Below are positions 1 to 6,398 of a stretch of 7,316 bases of DNA, one piece after another. Each line of letters starts with the position of its first letter. Position 1 is the stretch's first letter. The DNA is taken from assembly GCA_946482075.1 (NCBI GenBank), contig CAMLQG010000121.1, forward strand, positions 1 through 7,316. Reading direction: 5' to 3'. The DNA is from an uncultured Erythrobacteraceae bacterium (GTDB lineage: Bacteria; Pseudomonadota; Alphaproteobacteria; Sphingomonadales; Sphingomonadaceae). The notes under the pieces were generated by a model that made no database searches, was not told where the DNA came from, and saw only the letters and a list, made by a program, of their open reading frames with translations. The position numbers and the translations under genes are program-made.

Positions 1-584
<584 letters not shown>

Positions 585-586
<2 letters not shown>

Positions 587-674
587 GTTCGTCCTGAGCT
601 TGTCGAAGGACCGTCCTTCCTTTTCTGCTGTGGCTGAAGGGGAAAGCGGCCCTTCGACAAGCTCAGGCGAACGG
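585..674. repeat. Sphingomonad-type long hairpin repeat, copy 1
   Basis: The left arm (585-609) and right arm (651-674) are inverted copies of each other with a single one-base indel; the core is CTGAGCTTGTCGAAGG against CCTTCGACAAGCTCAG. The 41 bases between them also pair in part: CCGT (611-614) with GCGG (646-649), and 617-624 with 636-643 including wobbles, around two mismatches. The whole element can therefore fold as one long imperfect hairpin. It sits between the convergent genes trxB and btaB, where it could act as a two-way terminator or mRNA 3'-end stabiliser. Its arms match those of the copy at 4597-4685. I recall this arm sequence as very common between genes in Sphingomonadales; that recollection was not checked by a search. 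Confidence 0.85.
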
Positions 675-686
675 TTCTTTCAGGTC

Positions 687-1337
687 TCAGCTCTCGCGTT
701 CGATCTTGAGCAGCGTGTAGTAGTTCCCGAAGCCATTGACCGCGTAGCAGCGCATTGCGTGCCGCGCGGCAACGCTCTCGGCATGCATGACCAGTCCAGT
801 CCGTGGCGTGACATGGAATTTTCGCAGCCACGCCTTCAGTCCGGTGCGGAAGGGTGAGGGCAGGCGTTCCATTCCGCCAAAATCCACGACATGCAGCGAT
901 CCGCGCGGCGACAGCAGCGAAACCGCGTGATGCAGCGCCCGCTCCCAATCGGGAATCATGGAAAGCGCGAAGGAGATGACCACCCGGTCGAACTCCGTGC
1001 GCCCGAACAGCGCCTTTGGATCGAAGCTCGTCGCATCGCCCACCGCCAGCCTGGCGCGCGGGCCGAGCCGCGCTGCAGCCGATTTCAGCATCTCGGCAGA
1101 GATATCCAGCCCATAGAGCCGCAGATTGGGCCAGTATTCGTCGATCCGGTCGAGATTGCGACCGGTGCCGCAACCCAATTCCAGCACCGTGTCGCCCCGA
1201 TTGCAGCCCAGCTCACGGATCAGCCGGTCTCGGCCGAAGAGATAGTATTTCCGCGTCGCGTCATAGATGTGGCGCTGGCGGCGATAGATCGCATCCATCA
1301 GCGTCCCGTGCTCGGCATCCTCGGCGGCGGCGCTCAC
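687..1337 (-). CDS. btaB: BtaB, S-adenosylmethionine-dependent N-methyltransferase of betaine lipid synthesis
   Basis: This 216-residue class I methyltransferase is expected to add three methyl groups to the amino group of diacylglyceryl homoserine, giving the betaine lipid DGTS at the inner membrane. SAM motif I is VLELGCGTGRN at residues 51-61. The acidic residue that binds the ribose is D78 in LYGLDIS, motif III is VGDAT (99-103), and the FDRVVISFALSMIPDW stretch (116-131) follows. The N-terminal YRRQRHIYDATRKYYLFGRD segment is typical of the BtaB group and helps separate it from generic methyltransferases. The chosen start is GTG at 1337-1335, which overlaps the btaA stop as GTGA and implies translational coupling. 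An internal ATG at codon 14 (1298-1296) is the alternative start. The frame stays open far upstream to 1718, but that extension lies inside btaA and is not expected to be translated. No strong Shine-Dalgarno sequence precedes either start. Confidence 0.9.
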   Translation of the reverse strand: MSAAAEDAEHGTLMDAIYRRQRHIYDATRKYYLFGRDRLIRELGCNRGDTVLELGCGTGRNLDRIDEYWPNLRLYGLDISAEMLKSAAARLGPRARLAVGDATSFDPKALFGRTEFDRVVISFALSMIPDWERALHHAVSLLSPRGSLHVVDFGGMERLPSPFRTGLKAWLRKFHVTPRTGLVMHAESVAARHAMRCYAVNGFGNYYTLLKIERES

Positions 1338-2557
1338 GGTTTCAGCGTGTAGAGATGGACGCCGCCATAGATCGAGGAACGATCCGCCGCGGTCAATTCG
1401 CGGGCGCGCTTCGGGCAGTAATCCCAGCGGGCCAGTATCTCGTCTGGCACGCGGCCGGGCAGCAGCGTGGGCTCGGCCGCCGTGCGGAACAGCACGCGGG
1501 CGGCGGGGCGTGCGGTGCGGGTGATCTGGGTCCATAATTCCGTCAGCTTGGCGTCGTCCATCCAGTCCTGCGCATCGAGCAGGATCACGCGGTCCACGCT
1601 TGCGTCGGGCTGCGAGGCGAGATGATCGGTGACATTGGCATGACGGACCTGGATCCGGCCGACTCGTTCGCGGACCGTCCGGTAGTTGGTTTCCTGGAGA
1701 TAGGGCGGCAGCGGGCAATCCGGCGTCTTGCCGTATCCGCGCGAGAAGGCCTGCCAGGCGAAATAGTTCTCGCTGACGGAGAACCCGCAGGCCAGCCGTT
1801 CCAGCCGGCGGCGCAGCACGGCCGCCATGCGCTCCTCGCCGGCCAGGGCCGCATGCTGGGCAGGCGGAATGCCGAGGCCGAACAGCGAGGCGGGATGATC
1901 CGTCAGCCAGCGCACGAAGCGGCGGTCGAAAATCGGGGCGAGCTTGTCCTCGAAGATGCGGCGCTGATCCTCCATCGTCGGTGCCGCGAGGATCTCCTTG
2001 AGGTCGATCCGGTAGAGCCGGGCGAGCAGATGCGCCGCGCCGATGAAGCCGCCCAGCAGGCCGTGGCGATAGATTCCGCGCGAAAAGCCCGAAATGCGGC
2101 GGCGGCCGGCAATGTCCCGGCCTTCCCAGTAGCGCCGTGTCGCTTCATCCAGATAGGGTGCGACGTGATGGCGATAGGCCGCCACGTTTTCCGCCTGATC
2201 GGCTTCCGCGAAGAAGCGGCGGAAATGGGCATAGTCCGGCAGTCGGCGGACGGAGGCCAGCTTGAGCTTGTTGAGCGCGACATGGGCCGTGTTCAGATCG
2301 ACCGCCACGATCTGCGCCGGATCGGCGATCAGATAGGACAGCACATTGCAGCCGCCGCTCGCGATGGTGACCACATTGCTGTCGGGCTGGATATCGAGCG
2401 CTTCCATGTCCACCACCGGATCTTCCCAGATCTGGGGATAGACGAGACCCTGGAAAGCCACCGCGAAAGCGCGGTCGAGCAATCTTGCCTTGGGCTCCGC
2501 ATCGTTGCGGCGCACGGCCTGGTCGATCTTCCGGAGTCTGTGTTGCGCCATCTGCAT
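1334..2557 (-). CDS. btaA: BtaA, S-adenosylmethionine:diacylglycerol 3-amino-3-carboxypropyltransferase (DUF3419)
   Basis: BtaA moves the 3-amino-3-carboxypropyl group of SAM to diacylglycerol, giving diacylglyceryl homoserine, the first committed step of DGTS synthesis. The 407-residue length fits the family. A first SAM-binding Rossmann-like motif is VVTIASGGCNVLSYL (62-76), followed by IVAVDLN (83-89). The LVYPQIWEDP segment at 38-47 is a family hallmark. A second, C-terminal methyltransferase-like part carries VILLDAQDWMDD from about residue 324. The start is uncertain by two codons: AGGA at 2562-2565 is 4 nt from the first ATG (2557) and 10 nt from the third codon, also ATG (2551). The stop overlaps btaB. 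In Rhodobacter sphaeroides and rhizobia the homologous pair is induced by phosphate starvation, letting cells replace phospholipids. A complete PhoB site was not found here. Identity rests on these motifs and the adjoining btaB. Confidence 0.94.
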   Translation of the reverse strand: MQMAQHRLRKIDQAVRRNDAEPKARLLDRAFAVAFQGLVYPQIWEDPVVDMEALDIQPDSNVVTIASGGCNVLSYLIADPAQIVAVDLNTAHVALNKLKLASVRRLPDYAHFRRFFAEADQAENVAAYRHHVAPYLDEATRRYWEGRDIAGRRRISGFSRGIYRHGLLGGFIGAAHLLARLYRIDLKEILAAPTMEDQRRIFEDKLAPIFDRRFVRWLTDHPASLFGLGIPPAQHAALAGEERMAAVLRRRLERLACGFSVSENYFAWQAFSRGYGKTPDCPLPPYLQETNYRTVRERVGRIQVRHANVTDHLASQPDASVDRVILLDAQDWMDDAKLTELWTQITRTARPAARVLFRTAAEPTLLPGRVPDEILARWDYCPKRARELTAADRSSIYGGVHLYTLKP

Positions 2558-2615
2558 CCCATCCTGCTGTCAGGTCGGGATGAATTAGGCGCGTTCCATG
2601 ACGGCTTCGTGTCGG

Positions 2616-2646
2616 CATCGGCCGGACAGCATCTGCCCGGCCGATG
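2616..2646 (-). terminator. Perfect 10-bp inverted repeat just after the MAPEG gene
   Basis: CATCGGCCGG (2616-2625) and CCGGCCGATG (2637-2646) are exact reverse complements around an 11-nt loop. Read on the minus strand, the hairpin starts seven bases after the stop codon of the MAPEG gene and lies about 60 bases before btaA. No U-run follows, so it may be a weak or Rho-assisted terminator, a processing or protection hairpin, or an operator. It suggests that the MAPEG gene and btaAB are at least partly separate transcription units. Confidence 0.5.
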
Positions 2647-2652
2647 GATAGC

Positions 2653-3084
2653 TCAGATGACGGCGAAGACGGCTTTCGCCGCCAGGAACACCAGGCCCAT
2701 CAGGACGAAGCTGGACAGCGCGAAGAACGCGAAGCGCAGCATGATCTTGTTGCCGAGCGATTGCACCAGCGAGTGGAGCACGCGCAGCCCGACATAGGCC
2801 CAGCCGAGATCGGCCGCGAGCCCGTCACCGGCGCCGACCAGCGCAAGCAGCAGAGCCACCGCATAGAAGACTGTCGGCGCTTCGTGCAGATGATTGTAAT
2901 TATGCGCTTTCCACTGCGCCTCTGGCGGAAGCAGCTGGTCCAGGACGCCCGGCCCTTTCGTGCGCACGGCTTCCTGGTCCATATTCTTGCCTGCGGGCAA
3001 GCGCGTGAAATACATCCACCACCACATGACCATCGTCCAGATGGCGAGCACTGCCACCGGTTGCAGGATTCCCATTCCGATCAT
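2653..3084 (-). CDS. MAPEG-family integral membrane protein
   Basis: The 143-residue hydrophobic protein has about four membrane helices, near residues 5-26, 70-88, 92-110 and 118-141. This fits the MAPEG superfamily (membrane-associated proteins in eicosanoid and glutathione metabolism), whose bacterial members are usually 120-150 residues. The supporting signature is NYNHLHEAPTVFYA (62-75), with the conserved N, E and P, followed by GLRVLHSLVQ (99-108), with the conserved arginine and histidine that help bind glutathione in characterised members. The start ATG has a strong AGGAG (3092-3096) seven bases upstream, which favours it over the ATG at codon 4. Characterised relatives are glutathione transferases or peroxidases, but many bacterial ones have no known substrate, so the reaction here is unknown. 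It is the first gene of the minus-strand block before btaAB, and a link to membrane lipid damage or lipid handling is only inferred from position. Confidence 0.85.
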   Translation of the reverse strand: MIGMGILQPVAVLAIWTMVMWWWMYFTRLPAGKNMDQEAVRTKGPGVLDQLLPPEAQWKAHNYNHLHEAPTVFYAVALLLALVGAGDGLAADLGWAYVGLRVLHSLVQSLGNKIMLRFAFFALSSFVLMGLVFLAAKAVFAVI

Positions 3085-3110
3085 CTCGTTTCTCCTGTCA
3101 CGTCATTATG

Positions 3111-3138
3111 CCCGCCGGCCTTTTGCCGGACCGGCGGG
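3111..3138. repeat. Inverted repeat upstream of the MAPEG gene
   Basis: CCCGCCGG (3111-3118) is the exact reverse complement of CCGGCGGG (3131-3138), with a 12-nt loop. An alternative inner pairing is CCGGC (3115-3119) with GCCGG (3125-3129). On the minus strand the repeat lies immediately before CATAAT (3110-3105), a possible -10 element for the MAPEG gene, but no convincing -35 stands behind it. The location would suit an operator or a hairpin at the start of the divergent region. Only the symmetry is certain. Confidence 0.4.
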
Positions 3139-3167
3139 GGAGATTGGAAAGATGGAACAATGCCCCG

Positions 3168-3186
3168 GCACCGGCTGCGCCGGTGC
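3168..3186. repeat. Perfect 8-bp inverted repeat in the divergent intergenic region
   Basis: GCACCGGC-TGC-GCCGGTGC is an exact hairpin with a 3-nt loop, lying roughly midway between the MAPEG start (3084) and the dehydrogenase start (3365). No T-run follows on either strand. The rest of 3085-3364 holds short GC-rich stretches and the promoter at 3305-3332. No small gene with a ribosome-binding site was recognised there. Confidence 0.4.
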
Positions 3187-3304
3187 GCTATGACGATCTG
3201 GACTGGGCCTCCTCCCCTTCTCCCGGGGCGGAAACTGCGCGAGCGCCGGGAAATTGTCCAGAATTGCGCCGAAACTACCCACCGCCGGATGCCACACGCT
3301 GATA

Positions 3305-3332
3305 TTGTTCTGTCACACGCGCGGCCTATATG
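3305..3332 (+). promoter_or_regulatory. Possible promoter for the polyamine dehydrogenase gene
   Basis: TTGTTC (3305-3310) and TATATG (3327-3332) are separated by 16 bases. They match the sigma-70 -35 consensus at three positions and the -10 consensus at four. Transcription would start near 3339, leaving a short leader of about 25 bases before the GTG start at 3365. CTGTCAC (3310-3316) overlaps the -35 element. This is a by-eye match of modest strength, helped by its position just upstream of a strong ribosome-binding site. Confidence 0.35.
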
Positions 3333-3351
3333 CGCGTCTGGCTGAGTGGCC

Positions 3352-3358
3352 AAAGGAG
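3352..3358 (+). promoter_or_regulatory. Ribosome-binding site that selects the GTG start at 3365
   Basis: AAAGGAG (3352-3358) is a strong Shine-Dalgarno sequence. It directly abuts the in-frame ATG at 3359, which is too close for normal initiation. It stands 6 nt before the in-frame GTG at 3365, a normal spacing. The site therefore favours the GTG start and argues against the ATG at 3254, which would add 37 residues with no family resemblance. Confidence 0.7.
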
Positions 3359-3364
3359 ATGCGA

Positions 3365-4588
3365 GTGAGCAGAGTGCTGGTGATCGGTGCGGGCGGCGTG
3401 GGTTCCGTCGCGGTCCACAAGATGGCCCAGGTTTCCATTGGGAATCCGGAGATTTTCTCGGATATTCATCTTGCGAGCCGGACCAAGAGCAAATGCGATT
3501 CCATCGCCGAATCAGTGAAGAAGCGCACCGGCGCCGCCGTCCAGACCTATGCGATCGACGCGGACGACGTGGCCGCCACCACCGCGCTGATCGGTAGCAT
3601 CGCTCCCAAGCTCGTCGTCAATCTGGCGCTGCCTTATCAGGATCTGGCGATCATGGACGCGTGCCTCGCGACTGGCGTCGACTATCTCGACACCGCGAAC
3701 TACGAACCGCGCGACGAGGCGAAGTTCGAATACAAGTGGCAGTGGGCCTATCATGACCGCTTCAAGGAGAAGGGCCTGATGGCGCTGCTGGGCAGCGGCT
3801 TCGATCCGGGCGTCACCAGCGTCTTCGCGATGTGGCTGAAGAAGCACAAGCTCAAGACCATCCGCACGCTGGACATCCTCGATTGCAATGGCGGCGATCA
3901 TGGCCAGGCCTTCGCCACCAATTTCAATCCGGAAATCAATATCCGCGAAGTGACCGCGCCCGCGCGTCACTGGGAGAACGGCCGGTTCGTCGAAACGCCG
4001 GCAATGGGCGTGAAGCAGGCGTTCGACTTCGAGGCCGTGGGTTCGAAGAACATGTACATGATGTATCACGAGGAGCTTGAAAGCCTCGCTCGCTTCATTC
4101 CGGAGATGGAACGCGCCCGCTTCTGGATGACGTTCGGCGATGAATACATCAAGCACCTGACCGTGCTGCAGAATGTCGGCATGACCCGGATCGATCCGGT
4201 GATCTACCAGGGCCAGGAGATCATTCCGCTGCAATTCCTCAAGGCCGTGCTGCCGGAGCCTGCGAGCCTTGGCCCGACGACCAAGGGCAAGACCAATATC
4301 GGCGACATCGCGACCGGAGACGCGCTGGACGGTTCGGGCGAGAAGACGTTCTATATCAAGAATATCTGCGACCACGAGGAGGCGTATGAGGAAACGGGCA
4401 ACCAGGCGGTGAGTTACACCACCGGCGTGCCCGCGATGATCGGCGCGGCGATGATGCTCACCGGTGCGTGGCGCGGCGAAGGCGTGTTCAACATGGAGGA
4501 GTTCGATCCCGACCCGTACATGGACATGCTGAACAGGCATGGCCTGCCCTGGACGGTGGAGGAACTGGACGCTCCGCTGGATTTCTGA
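3365..4588 (+). CDS. Carboxyspermidine/carboxynorspermidine dehydrogenase (saccharopine dehydrogenase family)
   Basis: The 407-residue cytoplasmic enzyme belongs to the saccharopine dehydrogenase-like family. Characterised members use NADPH to join L-aspartate semialdehyde reductively with putrescine (giving carboxyspermidine) or diaminopropane (giving carboxynorspermidine). The N-terminal Rossmann motif is VLVIGAGGVGSVAVHKMAQ (4-22), with GAGGVG at 8-13. Further segments typical of this branch are VVNLALPYQD (84-93), GVDYLDTANYE (104-114), GSGFDPGVTSVFA (143-155) and DILDCNGGDHG (170-180). The GTG start is chosen by ribosome-binding-site spacing and because homologous proteins begin right at this Rossmann strand. 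True lysine-pathway saccharopine dehydrogenase is the main alternative, but the nspC gene downstream argues strongly for the polyamine role. The decarboxylase at 6381 suggests putrescine as the amine. The hairpin repeat at 4597-4685 separates it from the next gene, so cotranscription is possible but not certain. Confidence 0.92.
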   Translation: MSRVLVIGAGGVGSVAVHKMAQVSIGNPEIFSDIHLASRTKSKCDSIAESVKKRTGAAVQTYAIDADDVAATTALIGSIAPKLVVNLALPYQDLAIMDACLATGVDYLDTANYEPRDEAKFEYKWQWAYHDRFKEKGLMALLGSGFDPGVTSVFAMWLKKHKLKTIRTLDILDCNGGDHGQAFATNFNPEINIREVTAPARHWENGRFVETPAMGVKQAFDFEAVGSKNMYMMYHEELESLARFIPEMERARFWMTFGDEYIKHLTVLQNVGMTRIDPVIYQGQEIIPLQFLKAVLPEPASLGPTTKGKTNIGDIATGDALDGSGEKTFYIKNICDHEEAYEETGNQAVSYTTGVPAMIGAAMMLTGAWRGEGVFNMEEFDPDPYMDMLNRHGLPWTVEELDAPLDF

Positions 4589-4596
4589 ACCAGAAC

Positions 4597-4685
4597 CCGT
4601 TCGTCCTGAGCTTGTCGAAGGACCGCTTTTCTCTTCAACCGCAGAAGAAAGAAGGACTGCCCTTCGACAAGCTCAGGGCGAACGG
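4597..4685. repeat. Sphingomonad-type long hairpin repeat, copy 2
   Basis: The 25-base arms (4597-4621 and 4661-4685) are inverted copies with one difference, which would be a G-U wobble in RNA. The inner 39 bases continue the stem: 4623-4624 pair with 4654-4655, and 4627-4636 pair with 4644-4653 with one mismatch and one wobble, leaving a 7-nt loop (4637-4643). The left-arm sequence equals that of copy 1 (585-609), but the inner stem is different in sequence. It lies 8 bases after the dehydrogenase stop and 44 bases before the DUF486 start, on one coding strand, so it may weaken read-through or stabilise the upstream mRNA. Confidence 0.85.
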
Positions 4686-4729
4686 TCTAAGGGTCTTGCC
4701 ACAAACTTCTGTGGTTCGAGGGTCTATTC

Positions 4730-5077
4730 ATGTGGAACGCGCTTGTCCCGGTCGGGCTACTGGCCGGATCGAACCTGCTGATGAACATCGCGTGGTACTG
4801 GCACCTCAAGGGTCCGCAAAAGGCGCTGTGGCTTGCGATCTTCATCAGCTGGGGCATCGCCTTCTTCGAATATTGCCTGGCCGTGCCTGCCAACCGTATC
4901 GGCGCGCGTGCCTATTCGCTGGCGGAACTCAAGACCTTGCAGGAAGTCTTCTCGTTGCTGGCCTTCGTCGTGGTCGCCTGGGCGCTGTTCGGGTTGAGAC
5001 CGGGCGTCAGCCAGATCGTCGGTTTCGCACTGATCGGCGCAGGCGCGTTCTTCGTCTTCAAAGCGCCATTGGGTTAA
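4730..5077 (+). CDS. Small four-helix membrane protein, DUF486 / DMT family
   Basis: This 115-residue protein is almost wholly hydrophobic, with four predicted membrane helices near residues 4-25, 31-51, 71-89 and 93-111. The segments FFEYCLAVPANRIGA (45-59) and LKTLQEVFSLLAF (67-79) are the conserved core of the DUF486 family, which is grouped with the drug/metabolite transporter superfamily. Its size resembles half of a ten-helix DMT carrier or an SMR-type dimer subunit. GAGGG (4718-4722) lies seven bases before the ATG and supports the start; a small CCACA/TGTGG hairpin (4699-4714) precedes it. The stop is nine bases before nspC, so the two genes are almost surely cotranscribed and both lie in a polyamine locus. 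No substrate is known for the family. A role in moving a polyamine or precursor is a guess from context; the family also occurs in unrelated settings. Confidence 0.88.
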   Translation: MWNALVPVGLLAGSNLLMNIAWYWHLKGPQKALWLAIFISWGIAFFEYCLAVPANRIGARAYSLAELKTLQEVFSLLAFVVVAWALFGLRPGVSQIVGFALIGAGAFFVFKAPLG

Positions 5078-5086
5078 GGACTGAAC

Positions 5087-6259
5087 ATGGAAACCAGAGC
5101 CGGCGATCCGGGCGCTTTCGCTCAGTTCGATCTCAATCGGGTGGACAGCCCCGCTTTCGTGGTGGACCTCGCGCGACTGCGTTCCAATTTGCGCATCCTG
5201 GCCGATGTTCGCGATCGGGCCGGGATCAAGATACTCGGAGCGCTGAAAGCCTTCTCGATGTGGAGCGTCGCGCCGACGATCGGGGAATATCTCGACGGTG
5301 TGTGCACGTCCGGCCTGTGGGAAGCCTTGCTGGCGGCCGAGCACTATGATGGTGAGATCGCGACCTATTGCGCCGCTTACAAGGAACAGGATCTCGACGA
5401 GATCTGCCGCCTGTCCGACCATGTGATCTTCAACACGCCGATGCAGATCGAACGATTCGGGGATATCCTCCAGCGCAATCGTGCGCGCGGCGAATCGTTC
5501 GATATCGGCTTGCGGATCAATCCTTTGCATCAGGAAGGTGAAGTTCCGCGTTACGATCCCTGCGCGCCTGGATCGCGTCTCGGCTTCCCCGTGGATCAGC
5601 TGGAGGACCGCCATGTCGACATGGTCGAAGGGCTCCATTTTCACACGCTGTGCGAACAGGATTTCGAACCGCTCCGGCGTACCTGGGATAAGCTGTTCGA
5701 CGATATCGAACCCTGGTTCGAGCAGCTGAAATGGCTGAATTTCGGCGGGGGACATCACATCACCCGTGCAGATTACCAGCGCGACGAACTGGTCGAGTTC
5801 CTGATCGACGTCCAGGACGACACGGGCTGCGAGATCTATCTGGAGCCGGGCGAGGCGGTGGCGCTGGATGCCGGCATTCTCACCGGCACGATCCTCGACT
5901 CGCACTGGAACGGGATGCCGCTCGCCATCACCGACATTTCGGCCACCTGCCACATGCCCGACGTGCTGGAAGCGCCCTACAGGCCCGCCATGCTGCATGA
6001 AGGCCGGGTAGGGGAACCGGTGCGACTGGGCGGACCTTCCTGCCTGGCGGGCGACGTGATCGGCGACTTCCATCTGCCTGTCCCATGCGAGCCCGGAGAG
6101 CGAATCGCCTTCCTCGATCAGGCCCATTATTCGATGGTGAAAACCACGACTTTCAACGGCGTACCGCTGCCTTCCATCTGGCTGTGGGATAGCGAGACCG
6201 ATGCGCTCGAGAAGGTCCGGGCCTTCGGATACGAGGATTTCCGCGACCGATTGAGCTGA
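5087..6259 (+). CDS. nspC: Carboxynorspermidine/carboxyspermidine decarboxylase
   Basis: This 390-residue PLP enzyme of the alanine-racemase fold (fold III) decarboxylates carboxyspermidine to spermidine, or carboxynorspermidine to norspermidine. The PLP lysine is K54 in ILGALKAFS. HFHTLCE (184-190) and the glycine-rich phosphate-binding loop FGGGHH (219-224) follow. LEPGEAV is at 252-258, and the catalytic-loop cysteine is C319 in GGPSCLAGD, supplied across the dimer interface. The length fits the family. AAGGA (5076-5080) stands six bases before the ATG and overlaps the end of the DUF486 stop codon, so translation is probably coupled. The paired dehydrogenase lies upstream, separated by the hairpin repeat and the DUF486 gene. 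Carboxyaminopropylagmatine, described for cyanobacterial relatives, is an alternative substrate, but the neighbouring ornithine-type decarboxylase makes a putrescine-based pathway likelier. Confidence 0.95.
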   Translation: METRAGDPGAFAQFDLNRVDSPAFVVDLARLRSNLRILADVRDRAGIKILGALKAFSMWSVAPTIGEYLDGVCTSGLWEALLAAEHYDGEIATYCAAYKEQDLDEICRLSDHVIFNTPMQIERFGDILQRNRARGESFDIGLRINPLHQEGEVPRYDPCAPGSRLGFPVDQLEDRHVDMVEGLHFHTLCEQDFEPLRRTWDKLFDDIEPWFEQLKWLNFGGGHHITRADYQRDELVEFLIDVQDDTGCEIYLEPGEAVALDAGILTGTILDSHWNGMPLAITDISATCHMPDVLEAPYRPAMLHEGRVGEPVRLGGPSCLAGDVIGDFHLPVPCEPGERIAFLDQAHYSMVKTTTFNGVPLPSIWLWDSETDALEKVRAFGYEDFRDRLS

Positions 6260-6295
6260 CACCGCGCCGGTTCGGGAAAGGGGGTACTTTTTCAT

Positions 6296-6323
6296 TTGCG
6301 ATTAAGGACGCAGGTTCTATAGG
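6296..6323 (+). promoter_or_regulatory. Possible promoter for the ornithine/lysine decarboxylase gene
   Basis: TTGCGA (6296-6301) and TATAGG (6318-6323) are 16 bases apart, and each agrees with four of six sigma-70 consensus positions. A start near 6330 would place the paired segments at 6332-6398 at the very 5' end of the transcript. No clear terminator is seen between nspC (stop 6257-6259) and this site, so the decarboxylase could also be read from upstream. Confidence 0.33.
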
Positions 6324-6331
6324 AGCGCCCC

Positions 6332-6398
6332 GCAGCCCCAAGGGGACTTCCTAACCGCAAGGCTGCCTCGTTCGAAACTTATGTTTTGGGGGTCCCTT
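6332..6398 (+). promoter_or_regulatory. Candidate structured leader of the decarboxylase mRNA
   Basis: GCAGCC (6332-6337) is complementary to GGCTGC (6361-6366). The segment CCCCAAGGGGAC (6336-6347) can also pair with the start-codon region: CCCCAA (6336-6341) with TTGGGG (6386-6391), or AAGGGGAC (6340-6347) with GTCCCTT (6392-6398) if one G is bulged. These pairings are partly exclusive and the latter two would bury the region around the ATG at 6381 and the TTG at 6402. A regulatory switch on polyamine decarboxylase translation is conceivable. A 'speF' RNA motif is known upstream of alphaproteobacterial ornithine decarboxylase genes, but I could not match its consensus here. Confidence 0.3.

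Noticed and set aside
1338..1718. N-terminal extension of btaB to a 343-residue protein
   Set aside because: The extra part lies in another frame of btaA, is Arg/Pro-rich and has no resemblance to methyltransferases. The GTG at 1337 gives a normal family length.
2580..2610. PhoB box upstream of btaA
   Set aside because: On the minus strand CCGTCAT, ten bases before TAATTC, resembles one half-site, but the second half matches at only three of seven positions. Phosphate control is expected from the family but not shown here.
1622..2797. Plus-strand open frame of 391 codons opposite btaA
   Set aside because: btaA on the minus strand is supported by family motifs and coupling to btaB. The plus frame has no recognisable domain and runs across the btaA-MAPEG junction.
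3093..3316. CTGTCAC at 3094-3100 and 3310-3316 as Pho-box half-sites
   Set aside because: Each lacks a second half-site at the required spacing, and seven-base matches of this kind are not significant alone.
3254..3364. Upstream ATG start for the dehydrogenase at 3254
   Set aside because: It adds 37 residues unlike the family, lies upstream of the likely promoter and lacks a ribosome-binding site, whereas AAAGGAG is well placed for GTG 3365.
3512..4540. Minus-strand open frame of 342 codons opposite the dehydrogenase
   Set aside because: It is a shadow of the plus-strand Rossmann enzyme, with no domain and low-complexity His/Arg/Ala-rich sequence.
4757..6295. Minus-strand open frame of 512 codons opposite the DUF486 and nspC genes
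   Set aside because: It is antisense to two confidently identified genes. The product has no recognisable domain and the composition of a high-GC shadow frame.
6295..6320. Very short leader peptide (TTG start, eight codons) before the decarboxylase
   Set aside because: It overlaps the proposed promoter, starts with TTG and has only a loose purine-rich stretch upstream. There is no evidence of translation.
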